Below are positions 11,567 through 20,282 of a stretch of 39,516 nucleotides of DNA, one piece after another. Source of the stretch: Gemmatimonadota bacterium (GTDB taxonomy: Bacteria; Gemmatimonadota; Gemmatimonadetes; Longimicrobiales; Gaopeijiaceae). The DNA is taken from contig JAJDXM010000066.1 in assembly GCA_022823225.1 (NCBI GenBank), positions 1-39,516 of the forward strand, given 5' to 3'. How positions within the stretch are numbered: the first letter of the stretch is position 1; every line of letters starts with the position of its first letter. The notes under the pieces were generated by a model. It searched no databases and was not told the origin of the DNA. It saw nothing but the letters and a program-made list of their open reading frames with translations. The translations under genes were made by a program, and so were the position numbers.

Positions 11567-12812
11567 GCCCGCCGATCGCGACTGGGCCGGCCGGCTGGCC
11601 AGGGTCGAGTCCCGCAATGTGACCGACGTGCGGCACGCTCCACCGTTCTGGACGGAGGCGCGCGGACCCCGGGTGCGGGACGCGGCGGGAAAAGTCTACC
11701 TGGACTTTACCGGCGCTTTCGGGGTCGCGCTGGCCGGACATCGCCATCCTCTTGTCGAGGCGCGGTTGCGCTCCCAGGCCGGGCGCCTGCTGCACGGGAT
11801 GGGGGACATTCACCCGCCGGCGGTCAAGGTGGAGTTTCTCGAAGCGCTGGCGGCGATTCTCCCGTGGCCCGAATCACGCATCATTCCGGGACTCAGCGGT
11901 TCGGACGCGGTGGAGGCTGCGCTTAAGACGGCCCAGCTCGCCACGGGCCGCCCCGGGATCGTCGCCTTCGCGGGGAGCTACCATGGCCTCACGCTCGGGG
12001 CGCTCGCCACCACGCACCGGGACCATTTTCGCACGCCCTTTTCCGAGCGCCTCGCCGATCAGGTGCGCTTCGTGCCGTTCCCCGCCCCGCCCTCGGGTGC
12101 CATCGGGGTGCTGGGCACCGTGACCCGTCTGCTCGACGGCGCATCCCCCGTCCCGGTCGGGGCGGTCATCGTGGAGCCGATTCAGGGCCGGGCCGGCGTT
12201 CGCATCCCGCCGCCCGGATTCCTGGCGGAACTGGCGGGAATTGTCGCCGAACGCGGCGCGCTGTTGATCGCCGACGAGATCTTCACAGGGATGGGGCGCA
12301 CCGGCACCAACTTCGCCTGTGACCAGGAGGGCGTCACGCCGGACCTGGTGTGCCTGGGCAAGGCGCTGGGAGGTGGCATGCCCCTTTCCGCATGCTGCGG
12401 CCCGGTGGAGGTGATGAACGCGTGGCCTTCATCGACCGGCGAAGCGATCCACACGAGCACCTTCCTGGGCAACCCGATGAGCTGCGCGGCCGGGCTGGGG
12501 TTTCTGGAGGCGCTGGCAGGAGACGATCTCGCCGGTCGTGCCCGGCGGCTCGGGGCCGAGGCGCTCTCGTTTCTCTCCGAAGCGCTCAACGGTTGCGACC
12601 GCGTCGCCGCGGTTCGGGGGCGGGGATTGATGCTGGGCGTGGAGATGCGGGACGCGAGCGGGCCTGATGTCACGCGCCGTGCACTCGAGCGCGGACTGAT
12701 AGTTTTGCCGGCCGGCGAGCGGGGCGAGGTCGTGGAGTTGACGCCGCCGGCGATCCTCACGCGGGACGAACTGCGCGCGGGCCTCGAGATCCTGGTCGCG
12801 GCGATCCGCTAG
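11556..12812 (+). CDS. Class III (omega) aminotransferase, PLP-dependent
   Basis: A 418-residue fold-type I aminotransferase of the ornithine/GABA/acetylornithine class. Visible motifs are 'YLDFTGAFGVALAGHRHP', the cofactor phosphate loop 'LSGSDAVEAALKTAQLATG', 'FAGSYHGLTLGA', 'ADEIFTGMGRTG' with the Asp that contacts the pyridine nitrogen, and the Schiff-base lysine in 'CLGKALGGGMPLSA' (Lys269). These enzymes transfer the terminal amino group of an amino acid or amine to a keto acid; the exact substrate is not readable, and GABA- or diamine-type substrates are plausible. The TTG start at 11556 overlaps the exchanger gene by 11 nt. The stop codon shares a CTAG with the stop of the convergent pterin dehydratase gene. 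Confidence 0.9.
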   Translation: MPTEPADRDWAGRLARVESRNVTDVRHAPPFWTEARGPRVRDAAGKVYLDFTGAFGVALAGHRHPLVEARLRSQAGRLLHGMGDIHPPAVKVEFLEALAAILPWPESRIIPGLSGSDAVEAALKTAQLATGRPGIVAFAGSYHGLTLGALATTHRDHFRTPFSERLADQVRFVPFPAPPSGAIGVLGTVTRLLDGASPVPVGAVIVEPIQGRAGVRIPPPGFLAELAGIVAERGALLIADEIFTGMGRTGTNFACDQEGVTPDLVCLGKALGGGMPLSACCGPVEVMNAWPSSTGEAIHTSTFLGNPMSCAAGLGFLEALAGDDLAGRARRLGAEALSFLSEALNGCDRVAAVRGRGLMLGVEMRDASGPDVTRRALERGLIVLPAGERGEVVELTPPAILTRDELRAGLEILVAAIR

Positions 12813-13099
12813 CGCGCCGAGGTCGCGACGTCGATCCGTTCGGCGAGCCTGAGGTCCCGCTCCGTGATGCCGCCGGCGTCGTGAGACCAGAGGCGCAGGG
12901 AGACTTCGTGGTGGCTCACCGTGATCTCCGGGTGGTGCTTCAACTCGTCGGCAATGGTCGCCACCCGGTTGACGAAGACGATGGCGCTGCGGAATGACTG
13001 GAAAACGTACTTCTTCCGCAGCGTTCCGTCACGGAAAGCCCATTTGGGATGGACCGCCGTCCACCCTTCGATCTCGCCAGGTGGAAGAGTCCCGCTCAT
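12809..13099 (-). CDS. phhB: Pterin-4a-carbinolamine dehydratase
   Basis: A 96-residue protein of the PCD/DCoH family, which dehydrates 4a-hydroxytetrahydrobiopterin during recycling of the pterin cofactor of aromatic amino acid hydroxylases. The family's histidine-rich active-site motif is clear: 'ADELKHHPEITVSHHEVSLR', followed by 'WSHDAGGITERDLRLAERID'. The length is typical. I prefer the ATG at 13099 because GGAG sits about nine bases upstream; an in-frame ATG at 13114 gives five more residues. No phenylalanine hydroxylase gene is in view. It is convergent with the aminotransferase gene, with a 4-nt overlap of the two stop codons. Confidence 0.9.
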   Translation of the reverse strand: MSGTLPPGEIEGWTAVHPKWAFRDGTLRKKYVFQSFRSAIVFVNRVATIADELKHHPEITVSHHEVSLRLWSHDAGGITERDLRLAERIDVATSAR

Positions 13100-13165
13100 C
13101 GGTGTCCGCTCCATCTTGGCAACAGGCCTCGGTCTTGCCTGGGGGGGTCCAGGCCATTCTTGCGT

Positions 13166-13171
13166 ATTATA
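13166..13171 (-). promoter_or_regulatory. Probable -10 element for the pterin dehydratase gene
   Basis: On the minus strand a consensus TATAAT occurs at 13171-13166 in a GC-rich region, preceded by G/T bases. A weak -35 candidate (TTCCCC) lies about 16-17 bases upstream. Transcription would start near 13159, leaving a leader of roughly 45-60 nt before the coding start. Confidence 0.45.
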
Positions 13172-13383
13172 ACCATACGGTGGGGCAGGGGAAGCCGGTG
13201 AAACCACCTGGCACCCGGGGGCCGCCTGTCCCCGGGGTGTCCCGCCGGGCCGGGAAGTCGCCGAAACCGGGGTCGCGGCCCGCGTTACCCGGGTCGGGCC
13301 CATCTTGTGTTTTCCATTGTACTTGCCTTCATTGCAGAGGGTGCAATCGGGGGACTCGAGAAGAGCGGGGGGGAAGCCTGCCA

Positions 13384-14613
13384 GTGACATCCCAGACGGC
13401 CGGTGAAGCTGCACGGCGTTCGGATCCGGGGCGGGAGACATCGATCGCCGTGCCGAGCGCGTACGCGGACGGGTACGCTCGGGCTCGTGCGAGAGATCCC
13501 GCATTTGTCGACGCCTACATCCGCCACACGCACATCGGCGATCCGCTCGCTGACCCGGTTGCCGCGGAACTCGCTAAACTTCCGTCAAAACAGGTCCACG
13601 CCCTGCTGGCGCGAGTGCTGCAGGATCCGTACGACCTGCCCGAAGATACACCAGAGTCGCTCCGTCACTTCATCGACGAAGTCAGCAAGGTGCCGGACTG
13701 GTTCGACGAGGACATCGCCCTGGTCGCCTCACGGGCTTTTCTGCGCAATTCGGATCTGGTCCTGGCCGGTCTGGTGGGCGGGAGCATCGTCGAGGGGTTC
13801 GCCACCCTGATCAGCAAGTCCTTCCGAATCCGGGGCCGGGTCCTGGGATCGGGGGTTCGCCGCCTGAAGCAGAACGGCCTGCAGCTGATCGAGCAGTACC
13901 TCCCCGGGGGCATGAGTCCGCTCGGCGACGGATGGAAGCTCACGCTGCGGGTGCGGCTCGTGCACGCCCAATCGAGACTCCTGATCAAGGAGTCGGATGA
14001 GTGGAACCGGGAGCGCTACGGGTTGCCGATCAGCGCCGCGACCATGATGCTCGCGGGTTCGGCCTTCTCGGGCCGGCTCATGCAGCATGTCGCAGCGCTG
14101 GGGGGAGACTTCAGCGACGAGGAGCGCGAAGCGTACGTGCATGTGTGGCGCTACACGGGGCTGCTGATGGGGATACCCGGCGAGCTCATCTTCGACGACC
14201 AGGCTTCCGCGATCGAAGCTTTCGAGATCGGCCGGCTGTGCGAGCCGCCGCCGGATGAGGACGCGATCATCATGGCGAACAGCATCGTCAACAGCGCGCC
14301 CCTCGTCATCGGCATCACCGATCCCGCGGCCCGGCGGAAGCTCGCAGTCTTTGTATATCGGGTCTCCAGGGATCTGATCGGCAACGAACTCTCGGACAGC
14401 TTCCTCTTCCCCAGGAGCAAACGCCGGGTGGTCCCGTTTCTCCGGCTCCAGAACCGGACGAAACGGCTGGCAGGGAAGGCGATTCCCTCCTGGCGCCGGA
14501 AAACCGACCTGGAGCGGTTCAACGCATTGATCGACTTCGTGAACCTGGGAAGGCTGGAACACTCCTACAGTCTGCCCACGGCCCTCCACGACGAACTCTC
14601 CGAGGAGTGGTAG
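13384..14613 (+). CDS. Oxygenase MpaB / DUF2236 family protein
   Basis: About 409 residues. The sequence resembles the DUF2236 (MpaB / latex-clearing-protein-like) family: 'KVPDWFDEDIALVASRAFLR', 'LVGGSIVEGFATLISKSFRI', 'KLTLRVRLVHAQSRLLI', 'YGLPISAATMMLAGSAFSGR' and 'YVHVWRYTGLLMGIPGELIF'. Characterised relatives include heme b dioxygenases such as rubber-cleaving Lcp and the fungal MpaB oxygenase; most bacterial members have no known substrate. The conserved His and Arg in 'RVRLVHAQSR' fit the heme pocket region, but I cannot verify the ligands. The GTG start at 13384 is chosen because a G-rich GGGGGGAAG lies about 10 nt upstream. The open frame extends further upstream without family similarity. 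Likely a single-gene unit, convergent with the RND gene. Confidence 0.8.
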   Translation: MTSQTAGEAARRSDPGRETSIAVPSAYADGYARARARDPAFVDAYIRHTHIGDPLADPVAAELAKLPSKQVHALLARVLQDPYDLPEDTPESLRHFIDEVSKVPDWFDEDIALVASRAFLRNSDLVLAGLVGGSIVEGFATLISKSFRIRGRVLGSGVRRLKQNGLQLIEQYLPGGMSPLGDGWKLTLRVRLVHAQSRLLIKESDEWNRERYGLPISAATMMLAGSAFSGRLMQHVAALGGDFSDEEREAYVHVWRYTGLLMGIPGELIFDDQASAIEAFEIGRLCEPPPDEDAIIMANSIVNSAPLVIGITDPAARRKLAVFVYRVSRDLIGNELSDSFLFPRSKRRVVPFLRLQNRTKRLAGKAIPSWRRKTDLERFNALIDFVNLGRLEHSYSLPTALHDELSEEW

Positions 14614-14659
14614 GGATCGGCCGACCCGGGCCGCGGCGCACCTGACCCGGGGCGTAGCG

Positions 14660-17600
14660 CTACTTGCGGACGGTTCGCCGCCGCCACGACGCAAAGTTGA
14701 ACTGGATCATCACCAGCGCCGGGACGATCAGCATGAGCAGCGCGGTGGCGACGACGACGCCGAATCCGACCGACGTGGCCAGCGGCACCAGGTGCTGGGT
14801 CTGAACGCTGTCCTCCAGCATCAGGGGCGCAACCCCCAGGAAGGTCGTGATCGAGGTCAGCAGGATGGCGCGAAAACGCGCCTTGGCGCCGGCGATTACG
14901 GCTTCTCTCGGACTCAGGCCCGCTTCCCGCGATCGGTTGATGAACTTGATCATCATCAGTGAATCGTTCACGACCACGCCGCTGACGCCGATCAGTCCCT
15001 GAATCGAAGAGAATCCGAGGCTGAGCCCCAGGATGAGGTGACCCGCAAGCGCCCCTACCAGTCCAAGCGGGATTGCCGTCATCACGATAAGCGGCTGCGA
15101 GTACGATCCGAAGGGGATCGCCATCAGGGCGTACATCACGAGGAACGCGAAAAAGACAGCTCGAGGGAGGGCCTCGTTGACTTCCCGCTGTTGCCGCTGC
15201 TCGCCGCCGTGGACGTAGGAGAACCCGGGATGATCCGCCTGAAGGGCTGCCAGAAGCCCCTGCTCGAGGGCCCGGTTCACGCTCTGGCCGGTCACCACGC
15301 TGTTGTCCACGTTCGCCGTCACCGTGATCACGCGCTGCTCGTTGAGCCGGTGAATGGTGGTCGGTGACCTGGCGAAGTGCACTTCGGCGACCTGGCCGAG
15401 TGGAAGCTCCACGCCGGCGGGTGTGCGCACGAGGTAGCCTTCTATGTCGGCCGGCGAATCGCGCTCTTCTTCCGGCAGACGGACGTAGACTCGCATTTCC
15501 TCCCGGCCGCGCTGCACCCGCAGCGCCTCGCTGCCGAAGAAGGCGGCCCGGACCTGCCTGGCAAAGTGATCGAGGGTGAGGTTCAGCGTCCGCGCCGACG
15601 GCTTGAGTTTCAGTTGGAGTTCCTTGACACCCTCGTCGTGATTGGTGCTCACATCGAAGACGCCGCCCATGGTCGACATTCCGGCAACAACATCGTCCGC
15701 GATCAGCGCCAGGCGCTCCGGATCGGGGTGGGACAGCTCGAGATGGACCGGGAGACCCAGTCCGAGGGCACCGGCGGAAAACGCCAGCGACCGGGCTTCG
15801 GGGATGACTCCGGCCTCCTCGCGCCAGAGGTTCCGGAACTCCGTGGAGGTGAAATCGCGCTGCTCGGGGGCTGGGAGCTTGAACTCCACCGATCCGATGT
15901 GGCCACGCGGCACCTCCACGGCATCTCCCCCAAGGGGGTCGAACAGTTGGGTGACCTGCCCGATCGTCACGCTTACGTCGACCTCGGAGGATTCTGTCCG
16001 CTCCGAGAGCGCCTCGACGACGCGATGTCCGGCGGCCTCGAGTTGGGCCGCGACCTCGGCCGTGCGCTCGCGCGGGGTGCCCACGGGCATCTCGATGTTG
16101 GCCGACACGATGTCGCCCTCGATCTGCGGCAGGAACTCGTACCTGACCAGGCCGGTCGAGACGATCGCGCCCGACAACAGCATGAGCGCGGCGACCCCGG
16201 CCAGTACGACCGCCGGATAGTTGGTGGAATAGCGGAGCGCCCGGTCGAGCGGGCCGTTGACGAAGCGCCTGAGGAGCGCGTCGATGGTTCCCTGGGTCCG
16301 TCGCAGGGCCCGGGCGGGCGCCGAAGTCGGTTTGCCGGGTGTGGGAAGATGGGCCAGGTGGTGCGGGAGCACGAGCAATGACTCCACCAGCGAGAGCATG
16401 AGCACGGCGATCACGACGATGGGGATGCTCAGCCCGATCTTGCCGATCGGACCCGGCACGGTCAGCAGCACCGAGAAGGCCGTCACGGTGGTGAGCACCG
16501 AGAAGATCACGGGGCCGGCGATGCGCTGCGTGCCCCGGATCGCCGCCGTAAGTCCCGCGGCGCCCTTTTCCCGTTCGGCGTAGATGTTCTCGCCAACGAC
16601 AATCGCGTCGTCGACCACGATCCCGAGCGCGAGCACCATCGCCATCAGCGAGAACATGCTGATCGAGATGCCCATCAGCTGCATGACCAGGAATGTCCCG
16701 GCGAAGGAGACCGCGAGACCCAGCGCGACCCACATTGCCAGCCTGATCTGCAGGAAGAGCGCGAGGGCCATGAACACCAGCGCGAGACCCAGCATGGCGT
16801 TCTCGATGAGCAGGTTCACGCGGCCCCGGAGGTCGACCGAGTCGTCCCGCCAGATGTCCACGTGCACGCCCTGCGGCAGGGTGGGGACGACTTCCGAGTC
16901 GACGTATTCCCGCACCGCTTCCGCGATGTCGAGCACGTTCTCGCCCGAGGTGCGGAAGATGTCGATGCGGGCGGCGGGCTGTCCGTTGAAACGGGCCACA
17001 AGATCGGTATCGGCGAAGGCGTCGCGCACGGTCGCGATCTGGCCCAGGCGCACCGATGTGCCATCCGCGCGGGTCAGGACGACGATGTCCTCGAAGTCGT
17101 ACTGTTCGTAGTTCTGGCCGAGCGTGCGGACGCGGATTTCCTCTTCGCCGGTGGAGATCTTGCCGGCTGAGAGTTCGAGCGAGCCCTGGCGAACCGCGAG
17201 CGCGATGTCCTCCAGCGTCAGACCGAGCGACCGCAGGCGGGCGAGCGGCACCTCGATCGAAATCTCGTAGTTGCGCACCCCGCTGATCTGCGCGTAGGAA
17301 ACCGCGGGCAGGGCCACGATCCCGTCTTCGATCCGGTAGGCCAGTTCCTTGACGGTGCGTTCGGACGCGGCACCGGACACGACGAGGCGGAAGATGCTCT
17401 GGCGGCTGGTGATTTCCCGGATTTCCGCGCGCTCGGCGCCGGCGGGGAAGGTCAGAATGCGGTCGACCTGGGCCTTCACTTCGCTGAGCGCCTGGCTCAG
17501 GTCGGTTCCCTGCCTGAATTCGGCGATCACGGACCCCAGCCCTTCGGCCGCCGACGACTCGGTCCTCTTCAGGCCTTCGACCGCCTGGATCTGCTCCTCG

Positions 17601-17878
17601 ATCTTGCGGACGATCGATTCCTCTACCTCCTGCGGCGCGGCACCCGGGTACGGCACGGTCACCTGGATGCGGTCCAGCGAGGCTTCGGGAAGGAATTCCT
17701 GTGGGAGAGCAGTCGCCGAAATGAGCCCCACGAACAGCAGAAAGCCCATGAGCAGGTTGGCGGCAATGGGGTTTGACGCCATGAAGGCGACGGGGCCGCG
17801 GAAGTCGCTGGCGGCCGCGCCTGCGCCCGAGGGACTCGACCCGGTGGAAGGCGGGCCGGTGGATTCCGGGGGATTCAT
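14660..17878 (-). CDS. RND-family efflux permease (AcrB/HAE1-like)
   Basis: A 1072-residue inner-membrane permease with the typical RND length and layout: TM1 near residues 37-55, a first periplasmic loop ('FLPEASLDRIQVTVPYPGAA'), TM2-6, a second periplasmic loop, then TM8-12. The proton-relay Asp pair is in 'LALGIVVDDAIVVGENIY', and the second half has 'GVSGVVVNDSLMMIKFINRS'. RND pumps export drugs, detergents or other small molecules using the proton gradient, normally with a periplasmic adaptor and an outer-membrane channel. Neither partner gene is adjacent. The start ATG at 17878 opens a hydrophilic Pro/Ser/Gly-rich tail of about 30 residues before TM1. A longer open frame in another phase overlaps the gene but has no protein-like features. 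It diverges from the squalene-synthase-like gene. Confidence 0.92.
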   Translation of the reverse strand: MNPPESTGPPSTGSSPSGAGAAASDFRGPVAFMASNPIAANLLMGFLLFVGLISATALPQEFLPEASLDRIQVTVPYPGAAPQEVEESIVRKIEEQIQAVEGLKRTESSAAEGLGSVIAEFRQGTDLSQALSEVKAQVDRILTFPAGAERAEIREITSRQSIFRLVVSGAASERTVKELAYRIEDGIVALPAVSYAQISGVRNYEISIEVPLARLRSLGLTLEDIALAVRQGSLELSAGKISTGEEEIRVRTLGQNYEQYDFEDIVVLTRADGTSVRLGQIATVRDAFADTDLVARFNGQPAARIDIFRTSGENVLDIAEAVREYVDSEVVPTLPQGVHVDIWRDDSVDLRGRVNLLIENAMLGLALVFMALALFLQIRLAMWVALGLAVSFAGTFLVMQLMGISISMFSLMAMVLALGIVVDDAIVVGENIYAEREKGAAGLTAAIRGTQRIAGPVIFSVLTTVTAFSVLLTVPGPIGKIGLSIPIVVIAVLMLSLVESLLVLPHHLAHLPTPGKPTSAPARALRRTQGTIDALLRRFVNGPLDRALRYSTNYPAVVLAGVAALMLLSGAIVSTGLVRYEFLPQIEGDIVSANIEMPVGTPRERTAEVAAQLEAAGHRVVEALSERTESSEVDVSVTIGQVTQLFDPLGGDAVEVPRGHIGSVEFKLPAPEQRDFTSTEFRNLWREEAGVIPEARSLAFSAGALGLGLPVHLELSHPDPERLALIADDVVAGMSTMGGVFDVSTNHDEGVKELQLKLKPSARTLNLTLDHFARQVRAAFFGSEALRVQRGREEMRVYVRLPEEERDSPADIEGYLVRTPAGVELPLGQVAEVHFARSPTTIHRLNEQRVITVTANVDNSVVTGQSVNRALEQGLLAALQADHPGFSYVHGGEQRQQREVNEALPRAVFFAFLVMYALMAIPFGSYSQPLIVMTAIPLGLVGALAGHLILGLSLGFSSIQGLIGVSGVVVNDSLMMIKFINRSREAGLSPREAVIAGAKARFRAILLTSITTFLGVAPLMLEDSVQTQHLVPLATSVGFGVVVATALLMLIVPALVMIQFNFASWRRRTVRK

Positions 17879-18010
17879 GCGACCAAGGTGTACCGGCTCG
17901 CCAAGGGGCCGCAAGGGCCGGCGCACCTCTGCCGGGCATCGGCGGCTCCGGTGCCCCGGGCGAGCATAAACAAATGTTGACGGGGCGGGTCGCGGTGTCG
18001 AAAATCAACC

Positions 18011-18982
18011 ATGGCAACACTCCAGGAGCTGCTCGTGCGGTCCAGCCGCACCTTTGCGGTGGGAATCGAGATCCTGCCCGAGCCACTTCGCGGCGAGATC
18101 ACGGTCGCCTACCTCCTGCTGCGCGTGTCCGACTACCTGGAAGACAACCAGGAACTCGACGACGCCCGGAAGATCGCTCTGCTCGGCAGCTGGAGACGGG
18201 TCCTGAGCGGCGAAGAGGAGCGCGCGCTGCTGATCGAGCGGCTCAAGGCGGCGCGGGAGGACACGCCCGACGCGTTCGTGGCCCGTCACGCGGGCACCGT
18301 GCTCGATGGCCTGGAGCGGCTGGCCCCCGACGCGCGTGAGATCCTGACGCGGCGCGTTCGCGAGTCGAGCGCCGGGATGGCCCGCTGGGTCGGGCGCGGG
18401 TCGGTGTTTGAGGCCGAGGCGGACCTGGACGACTACATGCACGAGGTTGCGGGCCGTGTGGGACTCCTGCTGACCGAACTGTTCGCGCTCCGGCTCTCGG
18501 GACTCGCCGGCAGACGGGAGCGAATGATGCGGCTGGGACGCGAGTTCGGGCTGGCGCTCCAGACCGTCAACGTGATCCGCGGGCTGCACGAAGACCGCGA
18601 CCGGGGGTGGGTGTATGTCCCCGCGGAGTTCATTCCGGACCCGGAGACGCAGCCGGCGCAACTTTTCGAGCCGGGCCGGCACGGGACCGCGATGGCGGTC
18701 CTGGGCAGGCTGGTCCGGAAGGCCGAGGGGCACCTGGACGCGGCCCGCTCCTACATTCGCATGATCCCGCGGCGCCACCACCGCGTGCGCCTGTTCTGCA
18801 TGCTGCCGCTCTTCTTCGCGGTGCGCACGCTCGCCCTCAGCCGCGGCAACCCGGCCGTCCTCGACCGCGAAACCAAGATGACGCGCCGTGAGGTGGTCGC
18901 GGTCACCAGGAACGCGAAGCTGCTGGGATTCGCGAACGCGTGGATGGACTGGTACTGCCGGCGGCTGGCGGTGGTGAGATGA
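18011..18982 (+). CDS. Squalene/phytoene synthase family protein
   Basis: A 323-residue all-helical head-to-head prenyl synthase, closer in motif style to squalene synthases than to phytoene synthases. The first Asp-rich motif is 'LLLRVSDYLEDNQEL' (Asp41 and Asp45). The second is 'TVNVIRGLHEDRDRGWVYVP', where the first Asp of the usual DxxED is Gly191 while Glu194 and Asp195 remain. The family condenses two farnesyl (or geranylgeranyl) diphosphates, feeding hopanoid or carotenoid synthesis. No other isoprenoid gene is adjacent. No Shine-Dalgarno is obvious before the ATG. A TTGACG at 17977 could be a -35, but the start codon is only about 30 nt away, so a very short leader is possible. Confidence 0.88.
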   Translation: MATLQELLVRSSRTFAVGIEILPEPLRGEITVAYLLLRVSDYLEDNQELDDARKIALLGSWRRVLSGEEERALLIERLKAAREDTPDAFVARHAGTVLDGLERLAPDAREILTRRVRESSAGMARWVGRGSVFEAEADLDDYMHEVAGRVGLLLTELFALRLSGLAGRRERMMRLGREFGLALQTVNVIRGLHEDRDRGWVYVPAEFIPDPETQPAQLFEPGRHGTAMAVLGRLVRKAEGHLDAARSYIRMIPRRHHRVRLFCMLPLFFAVRTLALSRGNPAVLDRETKMTRREVVAVTRNAKLLGFANAWMDWYCRRLAVVR

Positions 18983-19019
18983 GGGCCGCCGGTGCGAGAA
19001 ACCCCGGCCCCACCCGCCG

Positions 19020-19048
19020 TTGACGCCCACGTTGGAATTCGGTAACTT
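19020..19048 (+). promoter_or_regulatory. Sigma70-type promoter of the tRNA cluster
   Basis: TTGACG at 19020-19025 and TAACTT at 19043-19048 are separated by exactly 17 bp. Transcription would begin about 19055, some five bases before the mature 5' end of the first tRNA. This is the best promoter-like sequence I see in the window and fits a strong stable-RNA promoter. Confidence 0.75.
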
Positions 19049-19059
19049 ACAGATCTCAT

Positions 19060-19133
<74 letters not shown>

Positions 19134-19154
19134 CTGTGGTCAGCAGGTTCCGGG

Positions 19155-19180
19155 AACGCCGCCCTAGCGCGGCGTTTTCT
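19155..19180 (+). terminator. Possible hairpin terminator after tRNA-fMet
   Basis: An 8-bp stem (left arm 19155-19162, right arm 19169-19176) encloses a six-base loop and runs into TTTTCT. It could cause partial termination, so that initiator tRNA is made in excess over the downstream tRNAs. It could equally be a processing hairpin. Confidence 0.5.
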
Positions 19181-19205
19181 GGCGTATGCACATGGGATGG
19201 AGTTG

Positions 19206-19278
19206 GGCCAGGTAGCTCAGTTGGTAGAGCACGCGACTGAAAATCGCGGTGTCGGCGGTTCAATTCCGCCCCTGGCCA
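19206..19278 (+). tRNA. tRNA-Phe(GAA)
   Basis: Full cloverleaf, with acceptor stem GGCCAGG pairing with CCTGGCC. Anticodon GAA is at 19239-19241, and the T arm contains TTCAATT. No encoded CCA. Confidence 0.96.
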
Positions 19279-19288
19279 TAGGAATCAC

Positions 19289-19362
19289 AGGTCCGTAGCT
19301 CAATTTGGTAGAGCACCGGTCTCCAAAACCGGCGGTTGGGGGTTCGAGTCCCTCCGGGCCTG
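19289..19362 (+). tRNA. tRNA-Trp(CCA)
   Basis: Acceptor AGGTCCG pairs with CGGGCCT with one T-G wobble. Anticodon CCA is at 19323-19325 and the discriminator base is G. No encoded 3' CCA. Confidence 0.95.
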
Positions 19363-19377
19363 CGTGCGTGGGATCAC

Positions 19378-19449
19378 GCCCTCATCGTCTAACGGTTAGG
19401 ACACCACTCTTTCAAGGTGGAGATCGGGGTTCGATTCCCCGTGAGGGTA
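19378..19449 (+). tRNA. tRNA-Glu(TTC)
   Basis: Acceptor GCCCTCA pairs with TGAGGGT. Anticodon TTC is at 19411-19413, and the D arm 'TCTAACGGTTAGGA' is typical of tRNA-Glu. No encoded CCA. Confidence 0.96.
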
Positions 19450-19488
19450 TGGGCCTGGAAGGTGGTCTTCCGGGGCCGCGAACAGGAG

Positions 19489-19563
19489 GGGGCTGTAGCT
19501 CAGTTTGGTTAGAGTGCCGGTCTGTCACACCGGAGGCCGCGGGTTCGAGTCCCGTCAGCCCCG
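19489..19563 (+). tRNA. tRNA-Asp(GTC)
   Basis: Acceptor GGGGCTG pairs with CAGCCCC. Anticodon GTC is at 19524-19526; the discriminator G is the expected identity base for tRNA-Asp. No encoded CCA. Confidence 0.96.
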
Positions 19564-19600
19564 CTGGAGGTGCTGTTTGAAAACCGGGTCATGGAGATGA

Positions 19601-19673
19601 GGGGCCGTAGCTCAGTTGGGAGAGCGCCTGAATGGCATTCAGGAGGTCAGGGGTTCGACTCCCCTCGGCTCCA
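19601..19673 (+). tRNA. tRNA-Ala(GGC)
   Basis: Acceptor GGGGCCG pairs with CGGCTCC and carries a G-T wobble at the third pair, the alanine identity element. Anticodon GGC is at 19634-19636. It shares acceptor and T arm with the second alanine tRNA at 20156. No encoded CCA. Confidence 0.96.
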
Positions 19674-19698
19674 TTGGGAAGAGAAGGTGTGCCGGAAA

Positions 19699-19783
<85 letters not shown>

Positions 19784-19806
19784 CTGCCGTACCTGCAGCA
19801 GGACGG

Positions 19807-19890
19807 GCCCACGTGCTGGAATTGGTAGACAGGCTGGTTTGAGGGACCAGTGTTCGAAAGGACGTACAGGTTCGAGTCCTGTCGTGGGCA
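19807..19890 (+). tRNA. tRNA-Leu(GAG)
   Basis: Class II tRNA with a long variable arm. Acceptor GCCCACG pairs with CGTGGGC. Anticodon GAG is at 19841-19843. No encoded CCA. Confidence 0.96.
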
Positions 19891-19947
19891 TGGGGTGGCG
19901 GCGCCAGGTTCGGGCCGCAGGCCACCTGGGCGAGTTCGTCTCGCCGA

Positions 19948-20021
19948 GCGCCCGTAGCTCAATTGGATAGAGTACCTGACTACGGATCAGGGGGTTGGGG
20001 GTTCGAGTCCTCCCGGGCGTA
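19948..20021 (+). tRNA. tRNA-Arg(ACG)
   Basis: Acceptor GCGCCCG pairs with CGGGCGT. Anticodon ACG is at 19982-19984; the A34 is expected to be deaminated to inosine by TadA so that CGU, CGC and CGA are read. No encoded CCA. Confidence 0.95.
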
Positions 20022-20045
20022 CTTGGCCGGCGCAACCGTCGGCAG

Positions 20046-20119
20046 GGGCGCGTAGCTCAGTCGGCTAGAGTGCCACGTTGACATCGTGGAGGTCACAGGT
20101 TCGAGTCCTGTCGCGCCCA
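20046..20119 (+). tRNA. tRNA-Val(GAC)
   Basis: Acceptor GGGCGCG pairs with CGCGCCC. Anticodon GAC is at 20080-20082. No encoded CCA. Confidence 0.96.
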
Positions 20120-20155
20120 TGGCGGTCCAAGGTTCCCCGGGCTGCTGCTGGAGGA

Positions 20156-20228
20156 GGGGCCGTAGCTCAGTTGGGAGAGCGCAGCGTTCGCAACGCTGAG
20201 GTCAGGGGTTCGACTCCCCTCGGCTCCA
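20156..20228 (+). tRNA. tRNA-Ala(CGC)
   Basis: Acceptor GGGGCCG pairs with CGGCTCC, again with the alanine-type third-pair G-T wobble. Anticodon CGC is at 20189-20191. Outside the anticodon arm it is nearly identical to tRNA-Ala(GGC) at 19601, so the two probably arose by duplication. No encoded CCA. Confidence 0.96.
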
Positions 20229-20282
20229 CTGGTCGCGGCGGGAGGGCGCACCACCCCCCGCTTGCCGCCAAGGGAGAACATC

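Noticed and set aside
12809-12812. Stop codons of the aminotransferase and pterin dehydratase genes share CTAG, as at the MITE-like ends
   Set aside because: Four-base sharing of convergent TAG stops is common, and the longer inverted-repeat sequence is not present here.
14565-18086. A 1173-codon open frame on the minus strand overlapping the RND gene in another phase
   Set aside because: Its translation is Arg/Pro/Gly-rich without domains, while the overlapping frame is a complete RND permease. Long shadow frames are expected at this GC content.
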